Shown piece by piece: positions 33,271 to 44,636 of a stretch of DNA of 64,000 bases. The translations under genes were made by a program, and so were the position numbers. Positions within the stretch are counted from its first letter, which is position 1. Each line of letters begins with the position of its first letter. The notes below the pieces were generated by a model. That model saw only the letters and a list, made by a program, of their open reading frames with translations. It ran no database searches and was not told the origin of the DNA. Origin of the DNA: Odontocerum albicorne (Eukaryota > Arthropoda > Insecta > Trichoptera > Odontoceridae); the NCBI GenBank assembly GCA_949825065.1, contig OX463849.1, positions 42,963,234 to 43,027,233 of the forward strand, in the 5' to 3' direction.

Positions 33271-33989
33271 AAATATTAGTATTATTAAACTGCCCCATTA
33301 TCGTGTTCTTGATATAAAAAATTCTTTTATATTTTCACTGCTACGGACCGATCTGTTTGGAGGATTTTGTGTCATTGCTGTGTTACTGCCGGAACGAAGA
33401 TGATGTTAGATTATATATTTGATAAAATAGATTTTATTTTAACACTCGCTGACTTCAATTCGACTGCTGGTTGACTCAAACTTTCACTGCGAATATATGA
33501 AAAACGAACAGTGGTCGAACACAATTTTATTAATTTGAGAACAGTCTCTGATGTCTGGTTTGGGGATTTTATTGGATAATAAGTACTATTTGTACGATTT
33601 AAGAAGCAAATGTCTAGGGCACTCCTTAGCGCTTCTGTATTGGTAATGTAGAAATGCTCAAGAGCTTGGCTGGCAGAACTTTGAGTTTAGAACCATTGAA
33701 GTTGGCATGTAACTTGCAGTTCATGTCATACGTTTTGGCGAAAATATATAAATATATATCCGCGTATAGAAAGGTTATAATGACTAGAAAATAAATATAA
33801 TTGCGATGATATTTTCAGTCAATATTTCTTGTCTTCTGCGTGTGGGCCTCACACGGTTCTTCTGGGTGTGGGCCTCACGTCGTCTTCTCTAGTCAGGTCA
33901 CAGCGTTCGGTGTTAGATAGTGTAGTCCCAGCACACAGGACGTATGGATCCTCCACTCCTTGAGTAAAAGAGAAATTTATATCAATTAC
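33271..33989. other. No gene; 26-bp duplication
   Basis: CTTCTGCGTGTGGGCCTCAC and CTTCTGGGTGTGGGCCTCAC are adjacent direct repeats at about 33835-33885. Otherwise unassigned. Confidence 0.4.
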
Positions 33990-34470
33990 TCTGTAACCTC
34001 AACGTATGGAAGAAACTTGGATTAATCAGGAAAAGGGTAAAAGTAAGATTAATGCCGTGAAGATGCGCGCAATAAGAAAAAAAATGTAGAGTGTCGATGT
34101 ATGAAAAAATGCGGAACAAGGACATCAGAAATGAATGCAGTTTTTTTAAAGAAAGGAGCTTTAAGATGTTATGGACATATGGATATAATGAATGACGAAA
34201 AAAATGTTAAGTGAGTTTATGATATATGTCAGAAGTGCAAGGTGTGGGTGTAAGAAGAGGTAGACCAAGGTGTGGGTGTAAGAAGAGGTAGACCAAGGAA
34301 AACACGGCTGGATCAATTGGATTTGATTTTGAAAGAAGGTAAAGGGAAAAGTATGAATAGTAAAAAATGTGCTTAACGAAATGTATGAATGTGGTGGCGA
34401 TGAAAGTTATGTGTTTTGAAAGAAATGTTTGTTGATCTGTTGTCTCTGCCTACCCTGCAAGACATTTTTG
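33990..34470 (+). pseudogene. LINE family A, C-terminal part and 3' end
   Basis: Frames give TYGRNLD-x-ENG-like, KINAVKMRAIRK, GALRCYGHMDIMNDEKN and VGVRRGRPRKTRLDQLDLIL. A 28-bp tandem duplication, GGTGTGGGTGTAAGAAGAGG+TAGACCAA, lies at about 34239-34295. The 3' end keeps CTCTGCCTACCCTGCAAGAC. Multiple stops. Confidence 0.7.
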
Positions 34471-34529
34471 TACTTGTACTACACATTTTGATGATGTGCT
34501 CTTAAACCATTTAAATTACTATTTTTATT

Positions 34530-34729
34530 TATAGCTAAGGCATTAATACTGTGGAAGTTTAAAGACATTGTAATTTGTTTAATGAAACATTATTTATTCC
34601 ACTTTATACTATATGACGGTATAACACTGTTTATTGCACTTTATATAACGGTATTTTATTCCACTTTATATAAGGGTTATATACCATTATAGAAAGTGGA
34701 ATAAACAGTGTTTGATTAAACAAATTACA
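34530..34729 (-). mobile_element. Fold-back MITE 'C', copy 1
   Basis: TGTAATTTGTTTAATGAAAC at 34569 is inverted at the right end (GTTTGATTAAACAAATTACA, to 34729), and the inversion extends inward over ACTGTTTATTCCACTTT. Outside the left arm, AGCTAAGGCATTAATACTGT and GGAAGTTTAAAGACA are the reverse complement of the flank that follows copies 2 and 3, so that flank belongs to the repeat. Confidence 0.75.
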
Positions 34730-36137
34730 CGTTTAAATCAATCTTTTAATTTTTTCATATTGAATTCAATGTGTCTTATTTTTTAATGCAGAATACGAAT
34801 CACTTTGTATAAATAACTTGTTCACCGGACTTCTTTACTATTTATCTATGCGCTTGTCGTATGCCACTAAATAACATTTACGTAGTAATAAACAAACATG
34901 TCTTCACTAGCATTATCTTTCATCAAATTCAGCCGGTTCGTGATGGCCATACATTTCTTGAAATGCATTTGTAACATGCCTTCTTGAATAATTCTCAGAA
35001 TGTGTTGAAAAGAAAATAACAATGGAGCTTGCAATGATATTCCCGATATGCAAAATAGTGTTTTATCCTTGGGTCTTATTTGAGCTTGTATTCGCGATGG
35101 GAAATAATACATTTTGTACAGCATAATGGATGCCGTGGCTAATATCTACTAATGCACCGGTTCCATTAAGCCGGTTGTTACCTAGCAAGGTTTAATTACT
35201 ATTCCAGTACACCTCATTTTAGATGACCTACACGAATAAGTTTACTATCTTGTTACTGATTATATAATATACAAATGAATTCAGTTGCGACGAAATTTGA
35301 ATCAAATATCCAAAGTTAGTATTTGTTTAGTTTTATGCATGTGGGTTTTAAGGTTTTTTTTCTGCGTATTAATAATTATCAATACTGATTTATAAAAAAT
35401 CTTATTATTGTCTCGATTTATCTGTGCTGATTACTACTCGTATAACCTCTTTGAGACGATTTTTTATGCATTGGTTGTATTTTATAGACAGACTGTAATT
35501 CTGAATTTATTTGAGATCAAATATGTTCCATGATTTAAATGGCTGTTTTCCACTAGTTTAAAACGTTTATCAGAGAATTTGTTTACTAACTATTCGTTTG
35601 AAGGCCCGACGTTTTGTAGTCGTCATCTCCAGGGCGATGCCTAAAAGTATTAACAAACATGGTAAGCATGAACCAAGTGATGAATATCTCGTTCAGAGTC
35701 TCGGTCCAATAGTAGGACGCCTTACTCCTTCATCGGATAAGTTCTGACTGATATGACATTTAATTGGATATTTTGGTTCTTTTTTAGGAGACGGGGAAGA
35801 ATAGTTTTTGAATTTTCGATGAATGATTATGAGAAATAATAAGAACGTTAAATACTTGTATACATGTGTGATGATATATAAATAATATTACATACGAATA
35901 TACATATATTTGTGGATGTGGGATGTCACACACGGTTATATATATATTAGATGGGTGTGGGTGAAAATAATGGAGGTGAGATGATGGTGAGTAAAGCATA
36001 AAATGTTGAATATATATAGGTATGTGGGGAGACGTGTGTGACTTTTTAAAAATATGAATACATATATATGATATGGGAGATACGCGATTGCCTATTGAGG
36101 AAGGCTGTCGTCTGCCCGTGGAGGGGTCGGTGTGGAG
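34730..36137. other. No gene; one dispersed repeat segment
   Basis: The segment at about 35698-35740 (TCGGTCCAATAGTAGGACGC then CTTACTCCTTCATC) has a relative at 56015-56075. The frame at 34867-35124 on the minus strand (85 codons) is unrecognised. Confidence 0.4.
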
Positions 36138-36232
36138 TACGGGGGGGGGCGTTCAGTGTGATGAGGTCATTTACAGTGTGGGGGGCGTTCAGAGTGGCGG
36201 GGATGTTTACAGTTGGGGGGCGCGGAGAATAG
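36138..36232. repeat. G-rich 36-bp minisatellite
   Basis: About 2.5 units of GTGTGGGGGGCGTTCAGAGT+GGCGGGGATGTTTACA; the first carries a run of nine G. Four or more G-runs on the plus strand allow a G-quadruplex. It is highly unusual in DNA this AT-rich. Confidence 0.75.
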
Positions 36233-37224
36233 ATTTCGGACGTCAGGGTGGCTAAATTTGGTGTTCGAGTGAGTGCGATCCATTTTCTTGGATGAAGTTA
36301 AGGTAATTCATGGCTGCGGTGATGGCGGTAAGCATGAAAGAAGCATCCACTCAGTAACTCGCACTCACGACCGCAATGTGAACACGTGTTTGCCACGCTC
36401 ATTCGTATTAATGAACTTGAACACGCTCGCGACGGCTAGTGCATCTCCTATTTGGCAATTTCGAATTTATCTACTTGTGTGGTTGTCTGTATTTTTCCAA
36501 GATAAGAAAACATGCGGGTTTAAGGTGCATTCCGTCATAGATGTTTTTTGAATGCTTAACTCGGTTATTATTGAATCCAACGCAACACAATGAACATTCG
36601 GAAAAACATTTTATACTTGATTTGTCGAAGTTTTACACTGTGATATTTTCTTTCCATTTTTTCGTATTCTATCCGTGCACCATACTTATGGTTTGATTAT
36701 ACTTGATCTTTGTTGAAAATTGTTTGCTTTTGATTTCACTTTGCCAGTTGAAGTGGGATATTGTTAAAAATGTTATCGATTTTTTTAAAGTTATCGTTAT
36801 TTACAAAAATACGTTTTTACCTAAAACTGTCGACATTAAATTAAAATTTATATAGTTTTCATTCATATACCTGTAACTGTTTTTTTCTCTCATTTTTTCA
36901 AACATTTTTGCAGGTTTGTTTTAATATATAAGCTGCGAGTAGAAGTATTGCAATTACGTTTACGTTTTCATTAATTTATCTCGTTACGTTTTTTGCCTGA
37001 AACCTTTCTAATATTTAAAAAAAATATTAAATTCCTCTTTGGAACAAAATGTTTGAAATAATTTAAGAAAAAAAAATCCTCTTCATTTCTGAATAATTGC
37101 AGTTTGGCCTATCATAAATAATTGGTAGAAAAATATTTAGGGTGTTCAATTAATATTATGTTTTAAATTTTCATTCGATGTTTTTTTAATGTTATTTATC
37201 AATAATTCAACAGTGCTAGAGATA
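36233..37224. other. No gene recognised
   Basis: A 92-codon frame at 36273-36551 is unrecognised. The rest is AT-rich. Confidence 0.35.
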
Positions 37225-37400
37225 CGCGCTGATGACTTCCGTGTCCTCGTTGATAAGACACTTGTCTTCCACCCGGGGGTTCGGGGTTCAATTCCCGATA
37301 GTACCCAAAGCTATAATCAAAACAATCAAGTTTTGCTAGACGCTAGTGTTGTTGCTGTACGCGTACAAAGGTTGTGAGTTGCTTACATACTCCAGTGGTT
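37225..37400 (+). repeat. tRNA-derived SINE 'A'
   Basis: CTTCCGTGTCCTCGTTGATA (A-box region), AGACACTTGTCTTCCACCC, then GGGGTTCAATTCCCGATAG as B box and T-arm (about 37285-37303). Same head as the 46.9- and 24.5-kb copies. The tail is diverged. Confidence 0.65.
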
Positions 37401-37632
37401 CTTAATTCGATATTTTAATGACTTTAACATGTCCTAATAATTAATTCTGATATCTTGTGGGGTACCTACCATACGAATGAAATAGAATAATTTTTTTACT
37501 CATGAAGCTTTTTCACTGCTTTTATTATACTATTGTAGTAAGAATTATAAAACGGGGTTTAAATAATAAAACTATTTTTAAAATTATATAAACCTTCCAA
37601 TGTTTAACTGAAGTCTTAGGGTCTTTCTTTAA

Positions 37633-38156
37633 CCCTACAACGCGCGATTTTTTATTTCAAAAATAAAAATATATTTATGCATTAAATACGAGTATGTACT
37701 GGAACGTGAAAAATACAATAAAACTTTTTTGTTTGTTTTTATAAACAATATTTATATTTAAAAAAAAAGGAGTAAGGTTCATATATGAATCACTGCGCAT
37801 TTGTAAGTTAATTATATGATATAATGATATAAATGAAATTATATATTTAACTTAACTTATTTTACACATATGCACTAAAGAATAAAAAAAAAAAAAGATT
37901 ACCTTGATCACCAATAATAAAGTATTTGATTTCAAACTGGAAAAAATCACAAAAGTCATATACTCGCAACAAGTCAAACTTCAACTGCCAAATTGACCGG
38001 TAAAACAGTTTTCTATTAAACCTATGTGGTTTTAAAGCATTGAAATTATTGTATTATATTAGTAACAGCGCGTGAGTCGTTGTTTATACCACTCAACACA
38101 AAAATATTTAGAAAAACTTTGGTTGATTCATATGTGCATCATTGCGCACTGTAGGG
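37633..38156. mobile_element. TTAA-flanked element, 524 bp
   Basis: TTAA (37629-37632) then CCCTACAACGCGCGATTT; at the other end GCGCACTGTAGGG then TTAA (38157-38160). The terminal inverted repeat CCCTAC-A-GCGC tolerates two mismatches. An internal segment at about 37777-37800 (GGTTCATATATGAATCACTG) echoes the right subterminal sequence (TTGATTCATATGTGCATCAT). Piggybac-type MITE; no coding sequence. Confidence 0.85.
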
Positions 38157-39028
38157 TTAATGCTGTACCATAGAGTCAATTTTGGAAATTTAAACCAGGC
38201 ATGTTAACATTTAAAAGAAATCTCTGAACCTTCAATTAAGTATTAAAGACAATATTGTTGAATGGTGCCACCCCTGGCATCTAAATTGAGGATAATGGAT
38301 AACAAAAGTACAGTTTTCCCTGCAGATGTATTTTCACTGTAGATTGTATTTTAGGCATAAGATGAATTCTTATTTCGTCTTTATTTTTTTTTATATTGGT
38401 ATTCAACTGCCATTGTTCATTATATACGAAACCATGTCGCAAATAAATAATACTTTAGCATCAAAACTTTCTTAACATATTCTCATATATAATGGAACGC
38501 TTATTTATGACTAAAAATAGTAAATAAAAAAAAACTCACAATTGTTTTTAACAAATTATTATAGTTGGAACAAGTCAACCAACATGCACTGTGCAACAAT
38601 ACAATTAGACCCCGTTTTGCGTTGGTGCAACATGTACGAATCATTAATGCTTATTTCAAGTTAATTAGCCATTGTTCCCGTAAAGCGAGCAAACAAAGTA
38701 CGTTATGCACTTTGTATTTATTACTAGCCGAATCCGATTTATGTTATGTTGAAATCATGTTTTTATATTAATCGATGTCCATTAGGTCCTGGCACTCTCA
38801 AACATAATTTTATACTAATTTGCTCTGTTAATTTATGTTCCTCATTTCGATTTGTCTATTAATATTATTAACTGCCATTGAATGTTACATTTTGTTCTAG
38901 TCGCATTATTATTTTATGTCTTTGGGTAACATTAATTGGTTCGGTAATAAACAATACTTTTTCTTTATGTTTTTGTTGTATTTTGGTTTGAAATATTCGA
39001 TATATGAAGATATTATTATTTATTTTAC
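38157..39028. other. No gene recognised
   Basis: AT-rich; the frame at 38565-38771 is unrecognised. Confidence 0.4.
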
Positions 39029-39840
39029 TGTAATTTGTTTAGTCAAGCGCTGTTTATTCCATTTAATATAACGGCATAACGGCACAAACAAGTATTTTTG
39101 TTGCACTCGACAAAAAGTGGAATAAACAGTGCTTTACTAAACAAATTACAATGTCTTTAACTCTTTCCCCGCGGGGAGCACAAACGCCTGTGATCTGACG
39201 ACAATCCAAGTTTCAAATCACAAATACTTAAAAAAAATGACACAAAACCGGAATAAAAATTGAACTAAAATTTAAAATAATCTTTATTCTAGCGACATCT
39301 CTGAAAACCTTGTCAAATAATATATTAGTTTATGAGATATTGTTGAATAAACAGAGCGCCGAATTTTTTTGGTTTCTCAATATTTCCAGCATTAACGACC
39401 TGTCGCGCGGATCGAGTCCTGCGATGAGTCTCTCTTACGTAAATAAACATTACTAAGTCTCTCTTACGTAAATAAACATTACTAGTGCTATATGCATTTG
39501 ATTGGGTGAGTGTCATGAAGCATTGATTTGATCGTAGCATTCCTTTGTTTATTTTACGTAATGTTAAGTTTATCTCCTTTATTTAATGAGTCTCCTTAAG
39601 AGTAATGACTATTATTTATTATCAGAAAATTACTTAAGTGTCATGTTTACTTGGTGTTGTAATCAAATATCAGTGGTTCTAAACAAAATATGTGTTTAAA
39701 CTTAGAAATTAAAAAACGCTGAAATTGTGCCGCGCACAGGATTCGTGGAATTTGATTTTTAACGCGGTGAACAGGTTAAACTTCCACAGTGTTAAACGCC
39801 TTAACTATAAATAAATGGCAACAAACGTGCCTACTCCAAT
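39029..39840 (+). mobile_element. Fold-back MITE 'C', copy 2, split by an insertion
   Basis: TGTAATTTGTTTAGTCAAGC at 39029 is inverted at 39131-39150 (GCTTTACTAAACAAATTACA) with GTTTATTCCA inside. The following flank ATGTCTTTAA stops at 39160 and resumes at 39776 with TTAAACTTCCACAGTGTTAA then CGCCTTAACTATAAATAAA, as in copies 1 and 3. The 615 bp between are a TTAA element. Confidence 0.8.
39161..39775. mobile_element. TTAA element inserted in MITE C, 615 bp
   Basis: TTAA at 39157-39160 and 39776-39779 flank ends that are imperfectly inverted: CTCTTTCCCCGCG on the left and, reversed, CCTGTTCACCGCG on the right. Removing the element with one TTAA restores the MITE C flank seen elsewhere. It contains a 30-bp tandem duplication, GTCTCTCTTACGTAAATAAA+CATTACT, at about 39428-39485. 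No transposase remains. Confidence 0.85.
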
Positions 39841-39966
39841 AGTTCTAAACCACAAGACTCGAAAGGGACTAAAACTAAGTCTTCTGCTGTTTTCTAGTCA
39901 CAGTAATCATTAATGCGGATATGCTGAGGAAATGATCCATACGAATGAACTAATAAATTATGTTTT

Positions 39967-40146
<180 letters not shown>

Positions 40147-40165
40147 CCTTATTGATGTGTTTTAA

Positions 40166-40648
40166 TTAATAATTGAATTTCGAATGTAAACGAGGTGTTA
40201 ACATAAGTTTTGTCCGTTTTTCCAAATTTAAAAATGAGCACCAAAAGTTCGACAATTGATTTTTGTTGTTTTCACTCAAAACATGTGGAACCCAAGCGCC
40301 GAACTTCTGGACTTTTCCCATTGATTTAAGATGGCGGTATACAGTCATGTGACCACAATTTATCTGCTCAGTCAATTCTACGGTGGTTTGAAGGGGATCT
40401 TCATGAATAATATGGTTTAAGCGGTCCTCATCGAAGTCCACTGGTCGTCCGGCACGCTCCATGTCTTTCTGGTCGAAATTACCGTATTTGAAACGCAAAA
40501 ACCATCGACGAACTGTCATTTCATTCATAGGATCTTTACCGTACACTTCGCAAATATCGCGAGCAGCTTTGGCAGTTTTATTCCCTCGATTGAACGCGAA
40601 CAGAAGGAGGTGTCGAAAATGCTCACTTTCGTCTACTTGACATTCCAT
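40166..40648 (-). CDS. mariner transposase, HTH half only, open frame
   Basis: From ATG at 40648 the frame is open for 160 codons. It begins [20 protein letters not shown] and shows both mariner helix-turn-helix units, with [20 protein letters not shown] then [20 protein letters not shown] and [20 protein letters not shown]. After [12 protein letters not shown] it runs into the terminal repeat and stops in the flank. The D,D34D catalytic domain (about 200 residues) is absent. If expressed it could bind mariner ends but not cut. No stop or frameshift in 130 HTH codons suggests recent deletion, or selection. Confidence 0.65.
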   Translation of the reverse strand: MECQVDESEHFRHLLLFAFNRGNKTAKAARDICEVYGKDPMNEMTVRRWFLRFKYGNFDQKDMERAGRPVDFDEDRLNHIIHEDPLQTTVELTEQINCGHMTVYRHLKSMGKVQKFGAWVPHVLSENNKNQLSNFWCSFLNLEKRTKLMLTPRLHSKFNY

Positions 40649-40822
40649 TTTGAAGGCTTGTAATCAAATTAAATAATATATAGTATGTAACGTAAAAGAA
40701 AACACAATTGTAGAGTAGAAAACTTTCTTTCGAATGACATATAATCTTTACCATTTTGTTTTACTTTTGGTGCTAATTTTTAAATTTGAAAAAAAAAAAC
40801 GGACACAACTTATGTTAACACC
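40194..40822 (-). mobile_element. mariner element with catalytic half deleted, 629 bp
   Basis: The ends are inverted: GGTGTTAACATAAGTT-TGTCC on the left and the same sequence reversed on the right (GGACACAACTTATGTTAACACC), continuing through AAATTTAAAAAT and CACCAAAAGT. TA follows the right end (40823-40824); the left equivalent reads GA. A full mariner is about 1.3 kb, so more than half is missing. Confidence 0.85.
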
Positions 40823-40859
40823 TAATACCTTCCAAAACGTACACAGTAAGCTTGGAAAA

Positions 40860-41265
40860 GAGTGGGCGTGCTACAAATGAGACAAAATAACACTCTCCAA
40901 ATATTCTTTTCAGCTGTGTTGCTCATAGCTGAGCGTCTGGATCTAAGTGTAATATTTGCCTTCACCAGGTACTGAACCATGTTTAGTGCACCCATTGAGG
41001 AGCTAGTAACTTGTTTGATTTGTTGGATACCATCCTCTTGCTCACGCCCCTAACACTCCAATAACTGCCAGGTTACTATCTTCTAGTGATATATCCGCAT
41101 GTATGTATGACAGTACTCTCTTCTTGCACGTTTTTGACAAAATGTCTTTGATCTTTAGGTTCTGGAGGACGGCCACATTGGTCTGCCTTGCAGTTCATGA
41201 GATGCGAAATATTCTTCGCCAATACTACACCTCAAAAACATTCTCAATGTATCTTTTCTTTTTTC
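40860..41265 (-). pseudogene. LINE ORF C-terminal fragment, another clade
   Basis: Minus-strand frames give NVAVLQNLKIKDILSKTCKK then RVLSYIHADISLEDSNLAVI, and further on IQQIKQVTSSSMGALNMVQY then LVKANITLRS. The pattern L-x-I-x-x-x-L-S-x-x-x-x-x-R-x-x-x-Y-x-x-H-x-x-R-x-D-x-x-L is that of insect LINE ORF tails. One frame change and a stop separate the parts. Confidence 0.5.
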
Positions 41266-41955
41266 AATTAGATCAATAAGACAATTAGAATATGCGATCA
41301 CCGATTCGATTGTGACGAATGACATGAAAATTATACGTTCTAATTATTATATTAAAAATTAATTTTACCTTTTACGAGTAATTTATAGAAAAATGTATGC
41401 TGGATATACATATTTAAAAAATATCAATACAGTTACAATACCCTGCCATTAAAGTGAATATCTGCTGATTAATCAACATGCAATAATTTAATGTTCAGCG
41501 GTGAAATGCTCCCAACAAGCGTGCACTGCGCAATGCAAATGCTAGTGCAAGGTCGCGTATAATGTACAAAGCTCGTGTTGCATTTTATAAATTTGACACT
41601 AAGAGCGTCATTACTCATGAAATGAGGATATATACATTATTGGTTTTGATTACCATGATATAATATTTTTTTCTTTTACTTGTATTGTATCGGTTTGATA
41701 CTAAAACTCAATGCATTTTCCTATTTATTGTTGATGCAATGATGCCAAGGTTATATTTCCTAGTGATATGTTTATATTTTTTCTTCATTTTATTTTACAT
41801 TTAGGTACTTTTCATTAGGAAAGTTACTATCCTGCGATTTTAATTTCCTGCTATGATGGCACCTTTTTGTAGTCTTGCCGGAAGAGGGTTGTTAGAGTCT
41901 ACCACACTGCACAATATAAAAACCTTTTCACAAACGCATGCCAGTGTCTTCTTCT
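41266..41955. other. No gene recognised
   Basis: AT-rich; a possible LINE-like trace near 41860-41950 on the minus strand is too weak to call. Confidence 0.35.
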
Positions 41956-42113
41956 TTGGCTTACCTCTCTGACATATTCTATTTCTCAGATATGATTTGG
42001 TACATACTGACTTGGCTTACCTCTCTGACATATTCTATTTCTCAGATATGATTTGGTACATACTGACTTGGCTTACCTCTCTGACATATTCTATTTCTCA
42101 GATATGATTTGAT
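41956..42113. repeat. 56-bp tandem repeat, three copies
   Basis: TTGGCTTACCTCTCTGACAT then ATTCTATTTCTCAGATATGA repeats with points at 41958, 42014 and 42070. Units are almost identical; the third is shortened. Confidence 0.92.
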
Positions 42114-42469
42114 TTTTCTGAACTTCGTTGTATGGCTATTTTAATAGGATGTGCTCTTGTCTCCATTGCTTAATTTATTCTGTATGTTTCATATACTTCG
42201 CTGTTTAATTATTTTTTAAAATTTCTAATCAACAGTCTTCGAAAGTATATATTAAAAAGTTCACCTGTAGGTTAGGTGTGCTGATTAAAATAAGAAAATA
42301 CACAACGTTTGTGCTTGTTTCAACGTTGTATTTTTCGATTCTTGTCACTTCTTTCTGATTTCTATTTTGCGTTTAATTATTTTTAAGCACATGTCTTGTG
42401 AAACAAACGTGTTGTTTTGTATATTATATATAGTTTCAAGGAAAATAAATGTGAACAGATGTTTTGAGT

Positions 42470-42955
42470 AAGATGAATAAAAATACTCTCTCAGATGGTT
42501 TGTGCATGTGCAACGAATTAATAAAGACATACTAACAAAACAAATAACATATATAGTAGAAATGTGAAGTGAAAAGTGTGTGAGACGAAGACTAAGGAAA
42601 TTATGGTTGCATCAAGAGAATTATATTTTGAGAGAAGGAAACGTAGTAATAACAACCAGAGGAAGACCAAAGAATTCATGGGTGGTGCAAAAAGATAACC
42701 TGATGCAGAGGCACGGCCTGGGGGATGTAGTCCGGGACAGAAGAGCATACAACCTGAGGATGAGGAGAGCTGACACCAACAGTATTCGTAGACAGTGAGT
42801 TGGGATGAAGCCAGGGAGAAGAAGAAGAAAACGTTGAAAGTCATAGTTGTATGGATCTAAGATACCAAATATGTGTGTCGAGGTAGGAAAGTCTGGCGCC
42901 CTATCCTCTATGCGTACCCTGACAGGGAAGTGAGATGGTATGTATGTATATATGT
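42470..42955 (+). pseudogene. LINE family A 3' end, interrupted
   Basis: Starts with TCTCAGATGGTTTGTGCATG (L-R-W-F-V-H-V-x-R-x-N) and resumes after an insertion with GTTGTATGGATCTAAGATAC, then GGCGCCCTATCCTCTATGCG, ACCCTGACAGGGAAGTG and GTATGTATGTA. The middle, 42654-42829, is a different LINE. Confidence 0.7.
42654..42829 (+). pseudogene. LINE fragment nested in family A copy
   Basis: The frame RGRPKNSWVVQKDNLMQRHG then DVVRDRRAYNLRMRRADTNS is the end of a LINE ORF (G-R-P-x-x-x-W ... D-R-x-x-x-x-x-x-x-R-R-A-D-P). A stop, GTTGGGATGAAGCCAGGGAG and an (AAG)n tail follow. Family A sequence resumes immediately after the tail, so this is a 5'-truncated insertion. Confidence 0.6.
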
Positions 42956-44290
42956 TTAATTTTACATCTGTATTTATTCTCGAACGTCATTTAGTAACTT
43001 TCTAAAATAATGTGAAACGTATGATCTTTTTTAAGGCCTATATGTGTCGTATATTGCAGCGCCAGTATTTTGTCTTATGATTTGTATATTTTCAAACATA
43101 TTTTCAGAATAAACGCATGCTGTTTGAATACCATATATAACTTACAATAAATCAATTCACCCTATACGTACGTACCATTAGGAACACAGTGATGCGATAA
43201 AACGTCTCTATCCAGGTTAGTCTGTCTGGCATTTCACGTCCTTCGAAGTCGTGGTCGATACAGCTCTGAGGTGATGTATTGTTACTGTTTAAATTGATTT
43301 TTAGGGCGATGGGGGATTAACCCAACGGTCCTGAGACCTGAGGGAAACGTTAAGGATGGTTAATTTTGGAGTTTAATTTAATGCAATCTGCCTCTTACAG
43401 ACTGTCTTAGAATAATACAAGTCATATTCTTCTCGTCCCGTGACCCCTTCACTCCGGGGGAAGAGAACCTTGAGATAGAGGGTAGAAACATGTGTCGTTG
43501 TGATTAGTTTAATTATGTGATTTCTTATTAAATATTCGGCAACCAACGGTGTTGTATTTATATATTCTTACCTTTTTGTAGCTTGAATCGTACGAGTTGA
43601 ATAACGTAATGAGTTGACCAAGCTCCAAAGAATTGTTTATTTCGTTCATATAAGGTTACTTAAAGCGGGCCTGTAACTGCTATCGTCGCGTGTTCTCTGC
43701 TTTATTTTCACTAATCACGAAGCAGCCAGTCGACTGGTTTGTTGACATCGTGAAAAGTGCATGTTTCCTCCATTTTGAACCTTTTTTCTTTAAGTTTGTT
43801 TAGGAGGTGTGCAATTTCAATTTATTGTTTAATAATTTATCGCTATCGTTTATAAAATGGAATACAATTTCTATCGAGTTATTGTCGTGTTTAGTTGGTT
43901 TTAAATACACGAGTAGCCAACGCTCTAAATGCCTGATAAGTCCAATTTGGAAGGTGAAGGGGGTGACAAGAAAACATTACGGAATTTAGTGATCGTACAT
44001 TTCATCGTTGTTGTGCGAAAAGCATTTAAGTCAATTTTTGTTTAAAATGACTTTTTGTTGATGTCATTTTACTTAAAATAAAAATATCTACGCATGGAAA
44101 AAAACATTGATCATATGCCCAAAAGTTATATGGTTTCGCTGTTATGAAAATTTTCACTAAGAAAGGATCAAGTCCAAAACAGGTGTCCGTATTTTTAATT
44201 TTCAGGTAACATGTTTTTAAGTTACTAATTTTTTGTAGTAATTCTTATAAATAAATAAACTGTTTTTAAATAACATCTGTTTGTATTTTA
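42956..44290. other. No gene recognised
   Basis: The block at about 43200-43500 is less AT-rich but unassigned. GAGGTGATGTATTGTTACTG at about 43270 faintly resembles repeat E. Confidence 0.35.
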
Positions 44291-44636
44291 TTTTATTAAA
44301 CACTTGGTTTTACATCGCCTTCCGAAACTTAAATTGCATTTATCTCAAAACCCAATATTTGGACTTAATACTTTTCGCAGAACAACGACGATATAAGACT
44401 ATTCAGATAGTCATTTCGTATTTTTAGGTTGAATTCAAACTAAAATGGCCCCAAAACCTCGTGTTTTATTAAACACTTGGTTTTACATCGCCTTCCGAAA
44501 CTTAAATTGCATTTATCTCAAAACCCAATATTTGGACTTAATACTTTTCGCAGAACAACGACGATATAAGACTATTCAGATAGTCATTTCGTATTTTTAG
44601 GTTGAATTCAAACTAAAATGGCCCCAAAACCTCGTG
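44291..44636. repeat. 173-bp direct duplication
   Basis: 44291-44463 and 44464-44636 are near-identical (TTTTATTAAACACTTGGTTT ... CCCCAAAACCTCGTG). The second copy runs on into mariner-derived sequence, so the duplication copied the 3' part of that fragment. Confidence 0.93.

Noticed and set aside
39390..39420. tRNA-like GGATCGAGTCC
   Set aside because: No A box at the right distance; lies in the TTAA element.
41860..41950. Minus-strand LINE-like R-F-L-Y-x-A-V-W trace
   Set aside because: Too short and without the following W-N-x-L-P motif; not called.
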